A DNA stretch of 37,415 nt from assembly GCA_040752915.1 (NCBI GenBank), contig JBFMHB010000028.1:1-37415 (forward strand), given 5' to 3'. Under the pieces are notes generated by a model. The model was given only the letters and a program-made list of their open reading frames with translations, was not told where the DNA came from and did not search any database. This document shows, piece after piece, positions 1-9,187 of this stretch; positions within the stretch are counted from its first letter, which is position 1; each line of letters begins with the position of its first letter. The position numbers and the translations under genes were made by a program. Origin of the DNA: Acidobacteriota bacterium (GTDB taxonomy: Bacteria; Acidobacteriota; UBA4820; DSQY01).

Positions 1-5
1 TTCGC

Positions 6-60
6 GGGGGCTGTCGGGGCAGCGGCGGGGCTGGGTTGGGGTGGTGGGGGGGCGGGGGGC
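6..60 (+). other. G-run cluster downstream of the GGDEF gene
   Basis: The first 105 bases hold no convincing gene. On the plus strand they carry at least six runs of three or more G (near 6-10, 16-19, 27-30, 38-41, 46-52 and 54-59) separated by short loops, which satisfies the simple G-quadruplex pattern. On the strand of the neighbouring gene this is a C-rich tail just after the GGDEF stop codon. It may be plain GC-rich spacer; no T-tract terminator is visible. Confidence 0.35.
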
Positions 61-105
61 CCGCCCTCCCCGCTTCTCGCAACCCCCCACCGAGGCCGCC
101 CCTTC

Positions 106-1230
106 TCAGCCGGCGACGACTCGGTTGCGGCCTTCTTCCTTGGCGCGATACAGGGCCTTGTCGGCCCGGGAGATGGTCTCCTCGATGTCCCGTCCCGCCT
201 CGTGCTCGGCGACCCCGAAGGAGAGGGTCACCGAGACGGACGTCTCTCCGTGGGCCCACGCGAATTGGGCCGCCCTCTCGCGGAGCATTTCGGCCACCTT
301 CAGCGCTCCGTCTCCCGCGGTGCCGGGAAGGAGGAGGAGAAATTCCTCCCCGCCCCACCGGGCCACCACGTCCTGTCCCCGCACCGATCCTCGCAGCAGG
401 GCCGCCAAGCCCCGAAGGATCTCGTCGCCCGCCCCGTGGCCGAAGGCGTCGTTCACGCTCTTGAAGTGGTCGATGTCGGCCAGAACGACCGAGAGGGGCT
501 CGCGGGTGCGTCGGCTCCTCACCAGGGCCCCGTCGCAGGCCTCCAGAAAGCCGCGCCGGTTCTTCAGCCCCGTGAGGGAATCCGTGCGGGAGGCCTCCTC
601 CTCCCGTCCGAAACGGTCGTTGAGGGAACGCGCCGATGCCAGGAACAGCACGATGAACCCGAGGGCGGGAAGCCCGCTCGGCAGGGGGGCGATGCGCAGT
701 TCCTGGAGGATGTCGCCCACCAGGCACAGGGTGAGTACCACGAATCCCTTGGCCACCATCCCCGATTCGCGGTCGCCCTCGCGCGAGGCGGCGAAGGCCC
801 GGACCATGGCCCAAACCAGAAGCCAGAAGCAGCCGAGAAGGACGGCCGGAAAGAGAGGCGGGAGAAGGAGCGCGGACACGGGGGCCAGGGCGAGCACGAA
901 GGTCTGAAGGACCCTCGCGAGCCGGCCCTTCGGATCGCGGTTCAGCGAGTAGACGAGTTCGAAGAGGAAACAGGTGGCGAGCGCGACTCCGAGCGTGTTC
1001 AGGGCGCCCAGCCATGTTCCCCCGAGGTCCATCCACCTCCTGCCGGCCATGCCGGTGAGGTCCACCACCAAGGCCGAGGCGCTGGCCCCGGCCAGCCAGA
1101 GGTGGGCGAGGCGGTCCCGGCGCCTCAGCCACAGGTCCAGGTGGATGACGCCGAAGAAGAAATAGACACCCGCGGCGAAGGCGTCCCATAGCTCGATGGG
1201 TTCGAGCACCGCGGCTCCCGCGACGGCCAT
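106..1230 (-). CDS. Membrane-anchored diguanylate cyclase (GGDEF protein)
   Basis: Likely makes cyclic di-GMP from two GTP. The N-terminal half (about residues 1-205) has roughly seven hydrophobic helices and no recognised sensor domain. The C-terminal half is a GGDEF domain starting near the TDSLTGLKNRR segment (about 216-226), with the active-site signature GGEEF at about 293-297. An RxxD inhibitory I-site (R284, D287) lies five residues before it, so product inhibition is expected. I chose the ATG at 1230 over an in-frame GTG at 1242 because GGAG sits six bases before the ATG; that gives 374 residues. The gene follows cydB by about 114 bases on the same strand, with a strong hairpin between them and a -10-like TAGAAT at 1263-1268, so it may have its own promoter. 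What the membrane part senses is unknown. Confidence 0.88.
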   Translation of the reverse strand: MAVAGAAVLEPIELWDAFAAGVYFFFGVIHLDLWLRRRDRLAHLWLAGASASALVVDLTGMAGRRWMDLGGTWLGALNTLGVALATCFLFELVYSLNRDPKGRLARVLQTFVLALAPVSALLLPPLFPAVLLGCFWLLVWAMVRAFAASREGDRESGMVAKGFVVLTLCLVGDILQELRIAPLPSGLPALGFIVLFLASARSLNDRFGREEEASRTDSLTGLKNRRGFLEACDGALVRSRRTREPLSVVLADIDHFKSVNDAFGHGAGDEILRGLAALLRGSVRGQDVVARWGGEEFLLLLPGTAGDGALKVAEMLRERAAQFAWAHGETSVSVTLSFGVAEHEAGRDIEETISRADKALYRAKEEGRNRVVAG

Positions 1231-1280
1231 GATCGGCTCCACCCTTCCCTCTCGGGGAGGCCATTCTACACCGGAATGCG

Positions 1281-1306
1281 GCGGGGCGGGCCGAAGCCCG
1301 CCCCGC
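1281..1306 (-). terminator. Perfect 11-bp hairpin with TTCG loop after cydB
   Basis: Arms 1281-1291 and 1296-1306 pair perfectly over 11 GC-rich base pairs around a four-base loop. Read on the minus strand (the strand of cydB and the GGDEF gene) the loop is TTCG closed by C-G, the very stable UUCG tetraloop. It lies about 40 bases after the cydB stop. No clear T-run follows, so it may be a partial or Rho-assisted terminator, or an mRNA 3'-end stabiliser, rather than a strong intrinsic terminator. Confidence 0.6.
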
Positions 1307-1344
1307 TTGCGAGGGTCCAGGACCGCCGGAGACCCCGGCGAGGT

Positions 1345-2367
1345 TCAATAGGATTGGGCGTCCAGCTTCACTTTCCCCCTAAACACCCAGTAGATGCTGG
1401 CCGTATACGCGAGCACCAGGGGCACGCCGATGAGCGCGATGACGAGCATGATGCCCAGCGTCTTCTGCGAGGAGGCCGCGTTGTAGATCGTGAGGCTGAG
1501 ATCGGGATTCGGATTCGAGTACACCAGGTTCGGGAGCATGCCGAGCCCGAAGAGGGCCATGAGGGCCGCCATCGCCGCGCAGGAGGAGAGGAACGCGTAA
1601 AAGTCCCGCCCGTGGTAGATCTCCCTGGGTATGTTGGCCACGGCCAGCATGTTCGCCAGGGCCACCACGAAGAGGCCCGGGTGGTCCTTGAAGATGGCCA
1701 CCATGTGGGGCACGTACAGAAGGGTGGCCATGGTCGTGGTGGCGTAGCAGATGATGAAGAAGATGATCGTGTTGTTGATCCAGGACCGCACCTTGTCGTG
1801 GAGGGCGCCCTCGGTCTTCAACGTCAGGTAGATGGAGCCGTGCATCATGAAGAGGGCCACGGTGGTGACGCCCACGAGAAGCGCGTAGGGATGGAGAAGG
1901 CCAAGGAAGGTCCCTGCGAATTCGTGGTCCGGAGCCAGCGGAATTCCCCAGGCGACGTTTCCGAGGGCCACGCCGAGGAGGAGAGCGGAGAGGATGCTGG
2001 ACACGCTGAAGGAGACGTCCCACATTTGCCGCCACCATCCCATGGGCTGCTTGCTCCGGAACTCGATGGCCACGGCCCGGAAGATGAGCCCGAAGAGAAG
2101 CAGGACCAGGGCCAGGTAGAAGCCGGAGAAGATCGTGGCGTACACGTGGGGGAAGGCGGCGAAGAGCGCGCCCCCGCCGGTGACGAGCCAGACCTCGTTG
2201 CCGTCCCACACGGGGCCGATGGAATTGATGGCGAGCCGGCGCTCCTCGTCGGTCTTCGTGAACAGGTGCAGAGCGCCGACGCCCAGGTCGAAGCCATCGA
2301 GGATGGCGTAGCCGGTGAGGAGCACGCCCACCAGGACGTACCAGACGACGTTCAGATCGAGGTTCAT
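1345..2367 (-). CDS. cydB: Cytochrome bd ubiquinol oxidase subunit II
   Basis: Subunit II of the cytochrome bd quinol oxidase in the cytoplasmic membrane; it pairs with CydA and stabilises the heme-bearing complex. At 340 residues it is of usual length. It shows the family's N-terminal segment with LTGYAILDGFDLG (about residues 18-30), the GPVWDGNEVWL motif near residue 55, and multiple hydrophobic helices. Its ATG overlaps the cydA stop as ATGA, so the two are translationally coupled. No cydX-like small ORF and no cydDC transporter pair lies next to it. A UUCG hairpin follows the stop. Confidence 0.96.
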   Translation of the reverse strand: MNLDLNVVWYVLVGVLLTGYAILDGFDLGVGALHLFTKTDEERRLAINSIGPVWDGNEVWLVTGGGALFAAFPHVYATIFSGFYLALVLLLFGLIFRAVAIEFRSKQPMGWWRQMWDVSFSVSSILSALLLGVALGNVAWGIPLAPDHEFAGTFLGLLHPYALLVGVTTVALFMMHGSIYLTLKTEGALHDKVRSWINNTIIFFIICYATTTMATLLYVPHMVAIFKDHPGLFVVALANMLAVANIPREIYHGRDFYAFLSSCAAMAALMALFGLGMLPNLVYSNPNPDLSLTIYNAASSQKTLGIMLVIALIGVPLVLAYTASIYWVFRGKVKLDAQSY

Positions 2368-3716
2368 GCCCGGTGCCCCCCCTTCTCGGGCCCTGCCTCC
2401 ACGGGGCCCTCCTTGATCTTGTGGTCCAGGAGGTAGATGAACAGGACGAACAGGAGAACGTACACGAGCGTGAAGAGGAGGAGGGAAGTGAGGGTCTCTC
2501 CGGCGGACACGACCTTCGAGAGCCCCTCGCTCGTCCTCAGGAGCCCCTGGACGATCCACGGCTGGCGCCCCACCTCCGCGGACATCCAGCCGAGCTGGTT
2601 CGCCAGGTGCGGAAGAACCACGGCGGCCACCCAGCCCCAGAGGAGCCACCTCGTCTCGAAGAGCTTGCCGCGCCACCAGTACAGGGCGGACGCGAGGCTG
2701 AGGAGGAGGATCGCCATCCCGATGGCGACCATGGCGTGGTAGCTCTGGAAGACGAGGTTCACGGGGGGGCGGTCTTCCGGACGAAAGGCCCTCAGGCCCG
2801 TCACCGGCGCGCCCGAGTTCCCGTGAAGGAGGAGGCTGAGGAGTCCGGGCACGGCCACGCCGAACTTGACCTTTTCCTCCTTCTCGTCCACCCAGCCGAA
2901 GAGGGTCAGCGGAGCCCCTGCAGAGGTTTCGGGATAAAGCCCCTCGAAGGCGGCCAGCTTGGCGGGCTGGTGCTCGGCCACGACCTGGGCGCTCGAATGG
3001 CCCGACACGAGCTGCGCCAGGGACGCCGCGATGGCCACGGCCAGGGCGATCCGCATGGAGGCCTTGGCGAACTCGACGTGTCGCTTCTTCAACAGGTAGA
3101 AAGCAGAGACGGACAGGACGAAGAAGGATCCCGTCAGGAGGGCGCCGAGGAGCACGTGGACGAGCCGGTCCACCGTGGAGGGGTTGAAGACGACCTGCCA
3201 GAAGTCCGTGACCTCCGCGCGGGCCATGGCCCCTTCGCCCACGATGTGGAATCCGGCGGGCGTCTGCTGCCAGGAATTGGCGACGATGATCCAAACGGCG
3301 CTGAACATGGAGCCGAGGGAGACCATGACCGTGGAGAAGAAGTGCATCCGGGGGCTCACCTTGTCCCATCCGAAGAGGAGGATGGCGAGAAACCCGGATT
3401 CGAGAAAGAAGGCGAAGATGCCCTCGGCCGCCAGGGCGCTGCCGAAGACGTCGCCCACGTAGCGGGAATACGTGGACCAGTTCGTGCCGAACTGGAACTC
3501 CATGACGATTCCCGAGGCCACCCCCACGGCGAAGATGAGCCCGAAGACCCGCACCCAGAAGCGCGTCATGGCGTGGTAGAGGGGCTTCTTCGTCTTCAGG
3601 TACATCCCCTCCATGACCACGAGCAGGAGCCCCAGCCCGATGGTCATGGGAGGGAAGATGTAGTGGAAGGCGATGGTCCATGCGAACTGGATCCGTGCCA
3701 ACAACAGTGCATCCAT
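2364..3716 (-). CDS. cydA: Cytochrome bd ubiquinol oxidase subunit I
   Basis: Catalytic subunit of the bd oxidase, which takes electrons from quinol and reduces O2 to water without proton pumping, usually with high oxygen affinity. At 450 residues it matches the shorter CydA types (compact Q-loop). Family ligands are visible: His18 and the Glu98/Glu106 pair for the high-spin hemes, and His187 and Met378 for heme b558. The GHSSAQVVAEHQPAK stretch fits the quinol-binding loop. The ATG has GGGGAGGTG just upstream. It follows the Rrf2 regulator by 83 bases on the same strand, so rrf2-cydA-cydB is probably one operon controlled from the promoter at 4314-4341. Confidence 0.97.
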   Translation of the reverse strand: MDALLLARIQFAWTIAFHYIFPPMTIGLGLLLVVMEGMYLKTKKPLYHAMTRFWVRVFGLIFAVGVASGIVMEFQFGTNWSTYSRYVGDVFGSALAAEGIFAFFLESGFLAILLFGWDKVSPRMHFFSTVMVSLGSMFSAVWIIVANSWQQTPAGFHIVGEGAMARAEVTDFWQVVFNPSTVDRLVHVLLGALLTGSFFVLSVSAFYLLKKRHVEFAKASMRIALAVAIAASLAQLVSGHSSAQVVAEHQPAKLAAFEGLYPETSAGAPLTLFGWVDEKEEKVKFGVAVPGLLSLLLHGNSGAPVTGLRAFRPEDRPPVNLVFQSYHAMVAIGMAILLLSLASALYWWRGKLFETRWLLWGWVAAVVLPHLANQLGWMSAEVGRQPWIVQGLLRTSEGLSKVVSAGETLTSLLLFTLVYVLLFVLFIYLLDHKIKEGPVEAGPEKGGHRA

Positions 3717-3799
3717 TCACACCTCCCCTAAAAGCAAACCATCCAGCCCTTCGCAGGGGGCCGTCCTTCGATCCCGCTTGGCGCCCCGGCGGCGCCGCT

Positions 3800-4279
3800 T
3801 CACGATTTCGCCTCCTTGGCGCCTCGGCGTCCCTTGCCAGACGGGGGCGGCCCCCCTGACGCGGATTTCGGGGTCATGGAGGCGGCCAGATCCGAGAAGC
3901 GGATCTTGCCCAGGGCCGAGGCCAACTGGCGGCTGGCCCGGCACCACGCCCGCTGGACGGGGCATAGGTCCGAAAGGGGGCAATCCCCAGGGTTCACCAC
4001 GCAGCCGTTGAGGGCCACCTGCCCCTCCATGGCCTCCACGACCTCCCGGAGGCTGACCTTTCGGGCCGGCCGCGCGAGGGCGATTCCACCGCCGCTCCCC
4101 CTGGCCGTCCGGAGGATGCCCGCCGAAGACAAGCGGCTCACGATCCGGCGGATGAGGACCGGGGGGATGAGGCGCTTGCGCGCGATCTCGCCGGCCGTCA
4201 CGCGGGCGCCGGGCTCGAGGCTCGCCAGGTGGAGGACGATCCGCGCCGCGTAGTCCGTCTGCCTTCCGATTCCGATCAT
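3800..4279 (-). CDS. Rrf2-family Fe-S cluster transcriptional regulator
   Basis: A 159-residue winged-helix regulator of the Rrf2 family (IscR/NsrR relatives). The DNA-binding half carries the typical opening GRQTDYAARIVLHLA, with the wing near GSGGGIALARP (about 61-71). Cys93, Cys100 and Cys106, with a further Cys113, sit where IscR and NsrR bind their Fe-S cluster, so a cluster that senses NO, O2 or iron-sulfur status is likely. I chose the ATG at 4279; a TTG at 4291 is possible, but the ATG has GGGGGAGG directly upstream. Its promoter contains a palindrome across the -10, suggesting autoregulation, and cydAB follow directly. Whether it is closer to IscR, NsrR or another subgroup cannot be told from motifs alone. 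Confidence 0.9.
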   Translation of the reverse strand: MIGIGRQTDYAARIVLHLASLEPGARVTAGEIARKRLIPPVLIRRIVSRLSSAGILRTARGSGGGIALARPARKVSLREVVEAMEGQVALNGCVVNPGDCPLSDLCPVQRAWCRASRQLASALGKIRFSDLAASMTPKSASGGPPPSGKGRRGAKEAKS

Positions 4280-4299
4280 GGCCTCCCCCAAGGCGAATG

Positions 4300-4321
4300 T
4301 TACCTATTTAGTAATATTACT
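4300..4321. promoter_or_regulatory. Candidate Rrf2 operator (overlapping palindromes)
   Basis: Two symmetric elements overlap here: TTAC-N7-GTAA at 4300-4314 and the perfect 12-base palindrome AGTAATATTACT at 4310-4321. They are an AT-rich island in very GC-rich DNA and cover the -10 element and likely start site of the regulator's promoter. The minus-strand core ACTAAAT is reminiscent of sites bound by some Rrf2 proteins. A bound repressor here would block the whole rrf2-cydAB unit. Confidence 0.5.
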
Positions 4322-4341
4322 CCCGTCTCCTCCTTTGTCAA
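4314..4341 (-). promoter_or_regulatory. Sigma70-like promoter for rrf2-cydAB
   Basis: On the minus strand a perfect -35 TTGACA (4336-4341) is followed after 16 bases by TAATAT (4314-4319), five of six matches to the -10 consensus. Transcription would start near 4306, leaving a short leader before the ATG at 4279. This is the best promoter match found in the window. Confidence 0.65.
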
Positions 4342-4390
4342 GGCCCCCCGGATCCGGAGCCGCGGCTGACCTCCTCCAATCCCGATCCTT

Positions 4391-5854
4391 CTAAAGAAGG
4401 GGGCTGAGGAGGTTCATGGCTGCCTCCTGCAGTTGTTGAAGGCGCCCTGTCCGGCGCACGTCGGCCCCCGTTACCTCGCGGCTGGCCCCGAGGTCACCCA
4501 CAAACGCGTTCGACAGGGCCGCGTTTAGGGGCCGGTTCTGCACGAAGCAACTCACCTCGAAATTCAGCCGGAAGGACCGGTTGTCCAGGTTGGCGCTCCC
4601 CACCACGGAGAGTTCGTCGTCGAAGAGCCAGAGCTTCGTGTGAAGGACCGAGGGCAGGTATTCGAAGATGCGGATGCCCGACTCCAGAAGGGCCGGGTAG
4701 TAGGAGCGCCCCGCGATCTGGGCGAGCCGGACGTCCGAGATCGCCGGAACGAGCACGCGCACGTCCACCCCCCGGTACACCGCGGTCCGCAGGGCCGTCT
4801 GAATCGCCTGGTCGGGAGCCAGGTAGGGCGTGCAGATCCAGATGCGTTTCCGGGCCTGGGTGGCGGCCACGAAGAAGGCGTCGTGGGTCGCGTTGTACGC
4901 GGCGTCGGGGCCGCCCGCGATGAGGCGGCAGACGGCGTCGGTCTTCCCCGCGAGGGCCTGGGTGGGAACGAAGTCCTTTTCCACCAGGGCCCTCCCCGTG
5001 GCGAAGCACCAGTCGTCGGCGAAAATCTCCTGGAGGTGGGCCACCACGGGACCTTCCAGGAGAAGCCCCAGGTCCCTCCAGTGGCGGGTGTACTCCTCCC
5101 CGATGTTCAGCCCGCCCGCGTACGCCCTGACCCCGTCGGCGATGAGGATCTTCCGATGGTTCCGGAAGTTGATGGAGAGCGATCGCCGGAGAAACCTCGT
5201 GGGCGCGAAGGGCTCGACGCGCCCCCCCGCCCGACGAAGGGGGTCCATGAACCGTCCCAGGGCCCTCGAACTTCCCAGGGCGTCGAGCAGGACGCGCACC
5301 TGCACCCCGCTCCTCGCTCGCGACGCGAGGAGGTCTCGAAACTTCGCCCCCACGGCGTCGGCCTGCCACGTATAGAAGAGGAGGTGGAGGTGATGGCGCG
5401 CCCCGGCGATGGCCTCCTCCAGGGCCGCGTAGGTGGCCTCCCCGTCCTGGAACGCCTCGACCCGCCGGGCGGCCACCGCCGGAAAGACCCCCGCCTCCTG
5501 GCCCAGGGGGAGCCGGCGCAGGGGCAGGAGGGTATCGAGCCCTTCCGCCTGCCCTGTTTCCACTTCAGGCCTCAGGTTGGCGAATCCTTCGCGGATCTCG
5601 AAATGGGCCCTTGAGCGCCGCCTCCGCTTCCGCTTCAGGTGGCTCCGTCCGATGAGCCACCAGGCCAATACTCCGAGGATGGGCGCGGCGATGAGGCCCA
5701 GGGTCCAGGCCAGCGCCGCCAGGGGCTGTCCCCGCCGCTGGAGGAGAACCGACGGGATCGTGAACAGGGCCAGGACCTCCGCGAGAAACAGAAGGGCCGT
5801 CCACCCCGTCAGGTCCCAACCCAAGTTGTAGAACAGGTTGGTCAGCGGCTGCAC
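4391..5854 (-). CDS. cls: Cardiolipin synthase-like phospholipase D enzyme
   Basis: A 487-residue membrane enzyme expected to join two phosphatidylglycerol molecules into cardiolipin with release of glycerol. Two N-terminal transmembrane helices (about residues 15-70) are followed by a basic stretch KRKRRRRSR. Two phospholipase D half-sites follow: FRNHRKILIADG with the downstream GGLNIGEEY segment, and LHTKLWLFDD with GSANLDNRS, each an HxK motif with downstream Asp and Asn. The start is a GTG with GGAGG nine bases upstream; no earlier ATG exists. It lies 55 bases after glyS on the same strand and may be read from the glyQS transcript. The bacterial cardiolipin synthase A type is the best fit, but a different phosphatidyl-transferase is possible. 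Confidence 0.88.
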   Translation of the reverse strand: MQPLTNLFYNLGWDLTGWTALLFLAEVLALFTIPSVLLQRRGQPLAALAWTLGLIAAPILGVLAWWLIGRSHLKRKRRRRSRAHFEIREGFANLRPEVETGQAEGLDTLLPLRRLPLGQEAGVFPAVAARRVEAFQDGEATYAALEEAIAGARHHLHLLFYTWQADAVGAKFRDLLASRARSGVQVRVLLDALGSSRALGRFMDPLRRAGGRVEPFAPTRFLRRSLSINFRNHRKILIADGVRAYAGGLNIGEEYTRHWRDLGLLLEGPVVAHLQEIFADDWCFATGRALVEKDFVPTQALAGKTDAVCRLIAGGPDAAYNATHDAFFVAATQARKRIWICTPYLAPDQAIQTALRTAVYRGVDVRVLVPAISDVRLAQIAGRSYYPALLESGIRIFEYLPSVLHTKLWLFDDELSVVGSANLDNRSFRLNFEVSCFVQNRPLNAALSNAFVGDLGASREVTGADVRRTGRLQQLQEAAMNLLSPLL

Positions 5855-5909
5855 GGCAAGGTCCCTCCCTGGGCTCCCGTCCCGGCCTCCGCGTCCGAAC
5901 GGTCTTCCG

Positions 5910-8189
5910 TCAGCGGTTCTCCCTCGGAACGATCTGGGAGAAGTCCGCTACCCTGTCGAAAAGAGCCACAAGCCCACGCAAGAGCGCAAGACGGTTGTTC
6001 TGCAGGGCCGTCCGAGCGGGGTCCTTTCCGTCGGGGTCGCACATGACGAGCACGTCGTCGAAGAAGCGGTCCACGGCCGGCCGCACCGTGGCGAGCCGCT
6101 GGAGGCCCTCGGCGTAGCGTCTCTGTTCAAACAGCTCCTCGGCCTCCTGCCTCACGGCCTCCACGGCCTCGTGCAGGGCCCGTTCCCCCGCGCCCTCCTT
6201 CTCCTCGGGAGGCAGGAAAAGAGAGGGATCGAGGTCCACCTCGGGCATTCCCTTCAGGATGTTCTTGGCGCGCTTGAAGGCCACCGCCAGGTGGTCGAAA
6301 TCCTCGGGATACTGCCGGCGCACGGTGTGGACCGCCTCCAGGCGGGCGCGCATGTCCAGAAGGTCCGAGAGGCCCTGGGAAAGGACCGCGTTCAACTCGT
6401 CGTAGGAGGGCGCGCCTTTGGCCTCGGCGACGCCTTTTCCCTCCCACGAGTATCGCGCCCGTTCCAGGATGAAATCCTCCAGCGACGCGGCGCAGTCCGG
6501 CGCGTGAGAACGCAGGAAGGCGCTCAGATCGAAGCGCAGGCCCGAATGCCCCCCCGCGAACAGCCCGGGGTCCCCCAACATGGAGACCACCTGGTTCGCC
6601 GCCCGCCTCAGGCCGAAGGGGTCCTTGGAGCCCGTGGGCGCCAGGCCGATGGAAAAGAACTGGACGAGGGTGTCCAGCTTGTCCGCCAGGGCCACCACGA
6701 CGCTGAGGTGAGGATGGGCGCTGCCGGGCTGCGGGAGGGGCTCGCCGTAGTGTTCGCCGATGGCGCGGGCCACGGCGGGATCTTCCCCCTGGGCCTGGGC
6801 GTAGAGTCCGCCCGCCACGCCCTGGAGGGAGGTGAACTCCTTCTCCTGGACGAGGAGGGAAGCGAGGTCGCCCTTGCACAGGAGGGCGGCCCGGCCGGCC
6901 AGGTCGGGGTCCTCTTGGAAGGTCGGGGCCAGCTCGCGAGCCAGGACCTCCATCCGGAGGGCCTTGTCGTAGTACGTCCCAAGTTTCGGGTGGTAGACGA
7001 TTCCCTTGAGATCGTTGAGCCGCTCCGCCAGGGGCACCTTCTTGTCCTGGTCGTAGAAGAACTTCGCGTCCTTCAGGCGGGAGACCGTGACGTTCTCGTT
7101 TCCCCTTCGGACAAGCCCCGTCGGGTCTGAGGGCCCGTCCAGGACGGCGAGAAAGAAGGGGCGCAGCGCCAGCCCCTCCTCCGTCTGGGGAACGCCCGCC
7201 AGAGGATCGTTCGGATCGCTCGTCGCGTAAACGGCAAAGGACTTCTGGTGCTCCTTCAGGCACGTGGAAAGGACCGGCTCGGGCAGGGACAGGAAGGCCT
7301 CGGGGATGCTCCCGCGAAAGGCCGTCGGGTGCTCGCAGGTGAAGACGAGGGTTTCCAGCAACCCGCCGAACAACACGCTTTCCGACGGGTTGTCGCGATG
7401 AACGCTCCAGACGCCGCCGACGGCGGCGGCCAGCTCATCGAGTTCCTTCCTGATCTTGTTCTTGCGCTCCACGGGGTCGGAAAGGACGTGCTGGTTCCTC
7501 ATGACATCGAAATAGGCCTTCGCGGACGGAACCTCGACCCGGTCCGTTCCGTGGATCCGGTGGCCCCGGCTCGTGCGCCCCGCCTCGATCCCCTTGATCG
7601 TCAGGCGGACGACCTGATCGTCGAGAAGGGCCACGACCCACCGAACGGGCCTCACGAAGACCTCGGTCCCCTCCCCCCACCGCATAGCCTTGGGAAGGTA
7701 GAGGGCGTCCACCGCACGCGGGACGACCTCCGCCAGGACCTCGGCGGCGGACCGCCCCGGCACATGGCGCACGAAACCCACGCAGGGGCCCTTGAGACCC
7801 GCGACTTCCTTCAGGTCCCCCATGGCGACGCCCTGCTTTCGGGCAAAGCCCTCGGCGGCCCTGGTCCAGGCTCCGGAGGCGTCCCGAGCCGCCGAGAGGG
7901 GCGGCCCCGCCACCGTCTCTTCGCGGTCCGACTGCCGGAGCGGCAGTCCTTCGAGGAGGAACCCGATCCGCCGGGGCGCGGCAAGAAGCGTCATCCCCGG
8001 CATGAGGCGCCAGGCGGGGTTGCCGGGGATGAAGGCGAACATGGGCTCACGAGGGGGGCCATCGGCGGCGCTGGTCATCCCCTCCTTCTCGAGGGCCTCG
8101 GACACGTTGTGGCCCAGGTTGACGGCCAGGTCCCAGACCATCCCCGCCGGAATCTCCTCGGTGCCGATCTCCAGGAGAAAGTCAGCCAC
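5910..8189 (-). CDS. glyS: Glycyl-tRNA synthetase beta subunit
   Basis: Beta chain of the tetrameric (alpha2beta2) bacterial glycyl-tRNA synthetase, which binds and helps select tRNA-Gly. It opens with the family signature [13 protein letters not shown], has an HD-domain-like middle, and ends in an anticodon-binding region containing FFDDVLVMC. The start is GTG with GGAGG six bases upstream and overlaps the 3' end of glyQ by eight bases. At 759 residues it is some 70 longer than the usual 690 or so; the extra length seems spread over loops, for example near residues 45-75 and 310-345, rather than being one added domain. Confidence 0.96.
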   Translation of the reverse strand: MADFLLEIGTEEIPAGMVWDLAVNLGHNVSEALEKEGMTSAADGPPREPMFAFIPGNPAWRLMPGMTLLAAPRRIGFLLEGLPLRQSDREETVAGPPLSAARDASGAWTRAAEGFARKQGVAMGDLKEVAGLKGPCVGFVRHVPGRSAAEVLAEVVPRAVDALYLPKAMRWGEGTEVFVRPVRWVVALLDDQVVRLTIKGIEAGRTSRGHRIHGTDRVEVPSAKAYFDVMRNQHVLSDPVERKNKIRKELDELAAAVGGVWSVHRDNPSESVLFGGLLETLVFTCEHPTAFRGSIPEAFLSLPEPVLSTCLKEHQKSFAVYATSDPNDPLAGVPQTEEGLALRPFFLAVLDGPSDPTGLVRRGNENVTVSRLKDAKFFYDQDKKVPLAERLNDLKGIVYHPKLGTYYDKALRMEVLARELAPTFQEDPDLAGRAALLCKGDLASLLVQEKEFTSLQGVAGGLYAQAQGEDPAVARAIGEHYGEPLPQPGSAHPHLSVVVALADKLDTLVQFFSIGLAPTGSKDPFGLRRAANQVVSMLGDPGLFAGGHSGLRFDLSAFLRSHAPDCAASLEDFILERARYSWEGKGVAEAKGAPSYDELNAVLSQGLSDLLDMRARLEAVHTVRRQYPEDFDHLAVAFKRAKNILKGMPEVDLDPSLFLPPEEKEGAGERALHEAVEAVRQEAEELFEQRRYAEGLQRLATVRPAVDRFFDDVLVMCDPDGKDPARTALQNNRLALLRGLVALFDRVADFSQIVPRENR

Positions 8190-9051
8190 GGACCGCCTCC
8201 TTCTCTCCCTCCGTGTGCTGGAGGTAGGCCTCGGCGCAGGCGCAGGCCAGCCGCCTCACGCGCTTGATGTAATCGGCCCGGGCCGCCACGGAAATGGCCC
8301 CGCGGGCGTCCAGGATGTTGAAGGCGTGGCTGGCCTTGAGGCAGAAATCGTAGGCCGGGAGGTAGAGCCCCGCCTCCACGAGCCGACGGCTCTCCGTTTC
8401 GAACTCCTCGAACCACCGCGCCGTGAGGTCCGTCCGCGCCTGCTCGAAGTCGAAGACCGAGAACTGGCGCTCGGCCTCGCGGCGCATGTCCCCGTAAGTG
8501 AACCGCTCGTTCCAGGGGAGGTCGTAGATGTCTCCGATGCCGTTGAGGAACATGCAGAGGCGCTCGATTCCGTAAGTGATCTCCACGGTCACGGGCTTCA
8601 ATTCGAATCCGCCCGCCTGCTGGAAGTACGTGAACTGGGTGATCTCGGTCCCGTCCAGCATGACCTGCCAGCCCACGCCCCAGGCCCCCAGGGTGGGCGC
8701 CTCCCAGTTGTCCTCCTCGAATTTCAGGTCGTGGTCTTTCAGGACGATGCCGAAGGCTTCCAGGCTCCTGAGGTACCGCTCCTGAATGTCGTCGGGGCTG
8801 GGCTTCATGATGACCTGGAACTGGTAGTGCTTCTCCACGCGCTGGGGGTTCTCGCCGTAGCGCCCGTCCCTCGGGCGACGGCACGGCTCCACGTAGGCGC
8901 TGGCGTAGGGCTTTGGCCCCAGGACCCTCAGGAAGGTCTCGGGGTTCATGGTCCCCGCGCCCTTCTCGAGGTCGTAGGGCTCGGCGATGAGGCAGCCCTC
9001 GCCAGCCCAGAAGTGCTTCATTCTCTCGATGAGGTCTTGAATGGTGAGCAA
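8182..9051 (-). CDS. glyQ: Glycyl-tRNA synthetase alpha subunit
   Basis: Catalytic class II alpha chain that activates glycine and charges tRNA-Gly together with GlyS. It is 289 residues, normal for the family, and opens with the conserved LTIQDLI and the [19 protein letters not shown] segment; [20 protein letters not shown] in the middle is also characteristic. The start is a rare TTG at 9051: it has GGAGG five bases upstream and there is no in-frame ATG nearby that keeps the conserved N-terminus. A -10-like TACAAT (9081-9086) lies upstream without a good -35, in the 136-base gap after recO, which otherwise shows nothing. Confidence 0.96.
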   Translation of the reverse strand: MLTIQDLIERMKHFWAGEGCLIAEPYDLEKGAGTMNPETFLRVLGPKPYASAYVEPCRRPRDGRYGENPQRVEKHYQFQVIMKPSPDDIQERYLRSLEAFGIVLKDHDLKFEEDNWEAPTLGAWGVGWQVMLDGTEITQFTYFQQAGGFELKPVTVEITYGIERLCMFLNGIGDIYDLPWNERFTYGDMRREAERQFSVFDFEQARTDLTARWFEEFETESRRLVEAGLYLPAYDFCLKASHAFNILDARGAISVAARADYIKRVRRLACACAEAYLQHTEGEKEAVRG

Positions 9052-9187
9052 GGCATCCTCCGGATGGGTGACGAAGCCGCATTGTACACCAACGAGGCTC
9101 CGGCGCGACCCAACGGGGCCGGGGACGGGGGCGGATTCGCCTCCCTTCTTAGCATCTCGCGCCTTGCTCCTCCTCTCCTCCCCGCGA

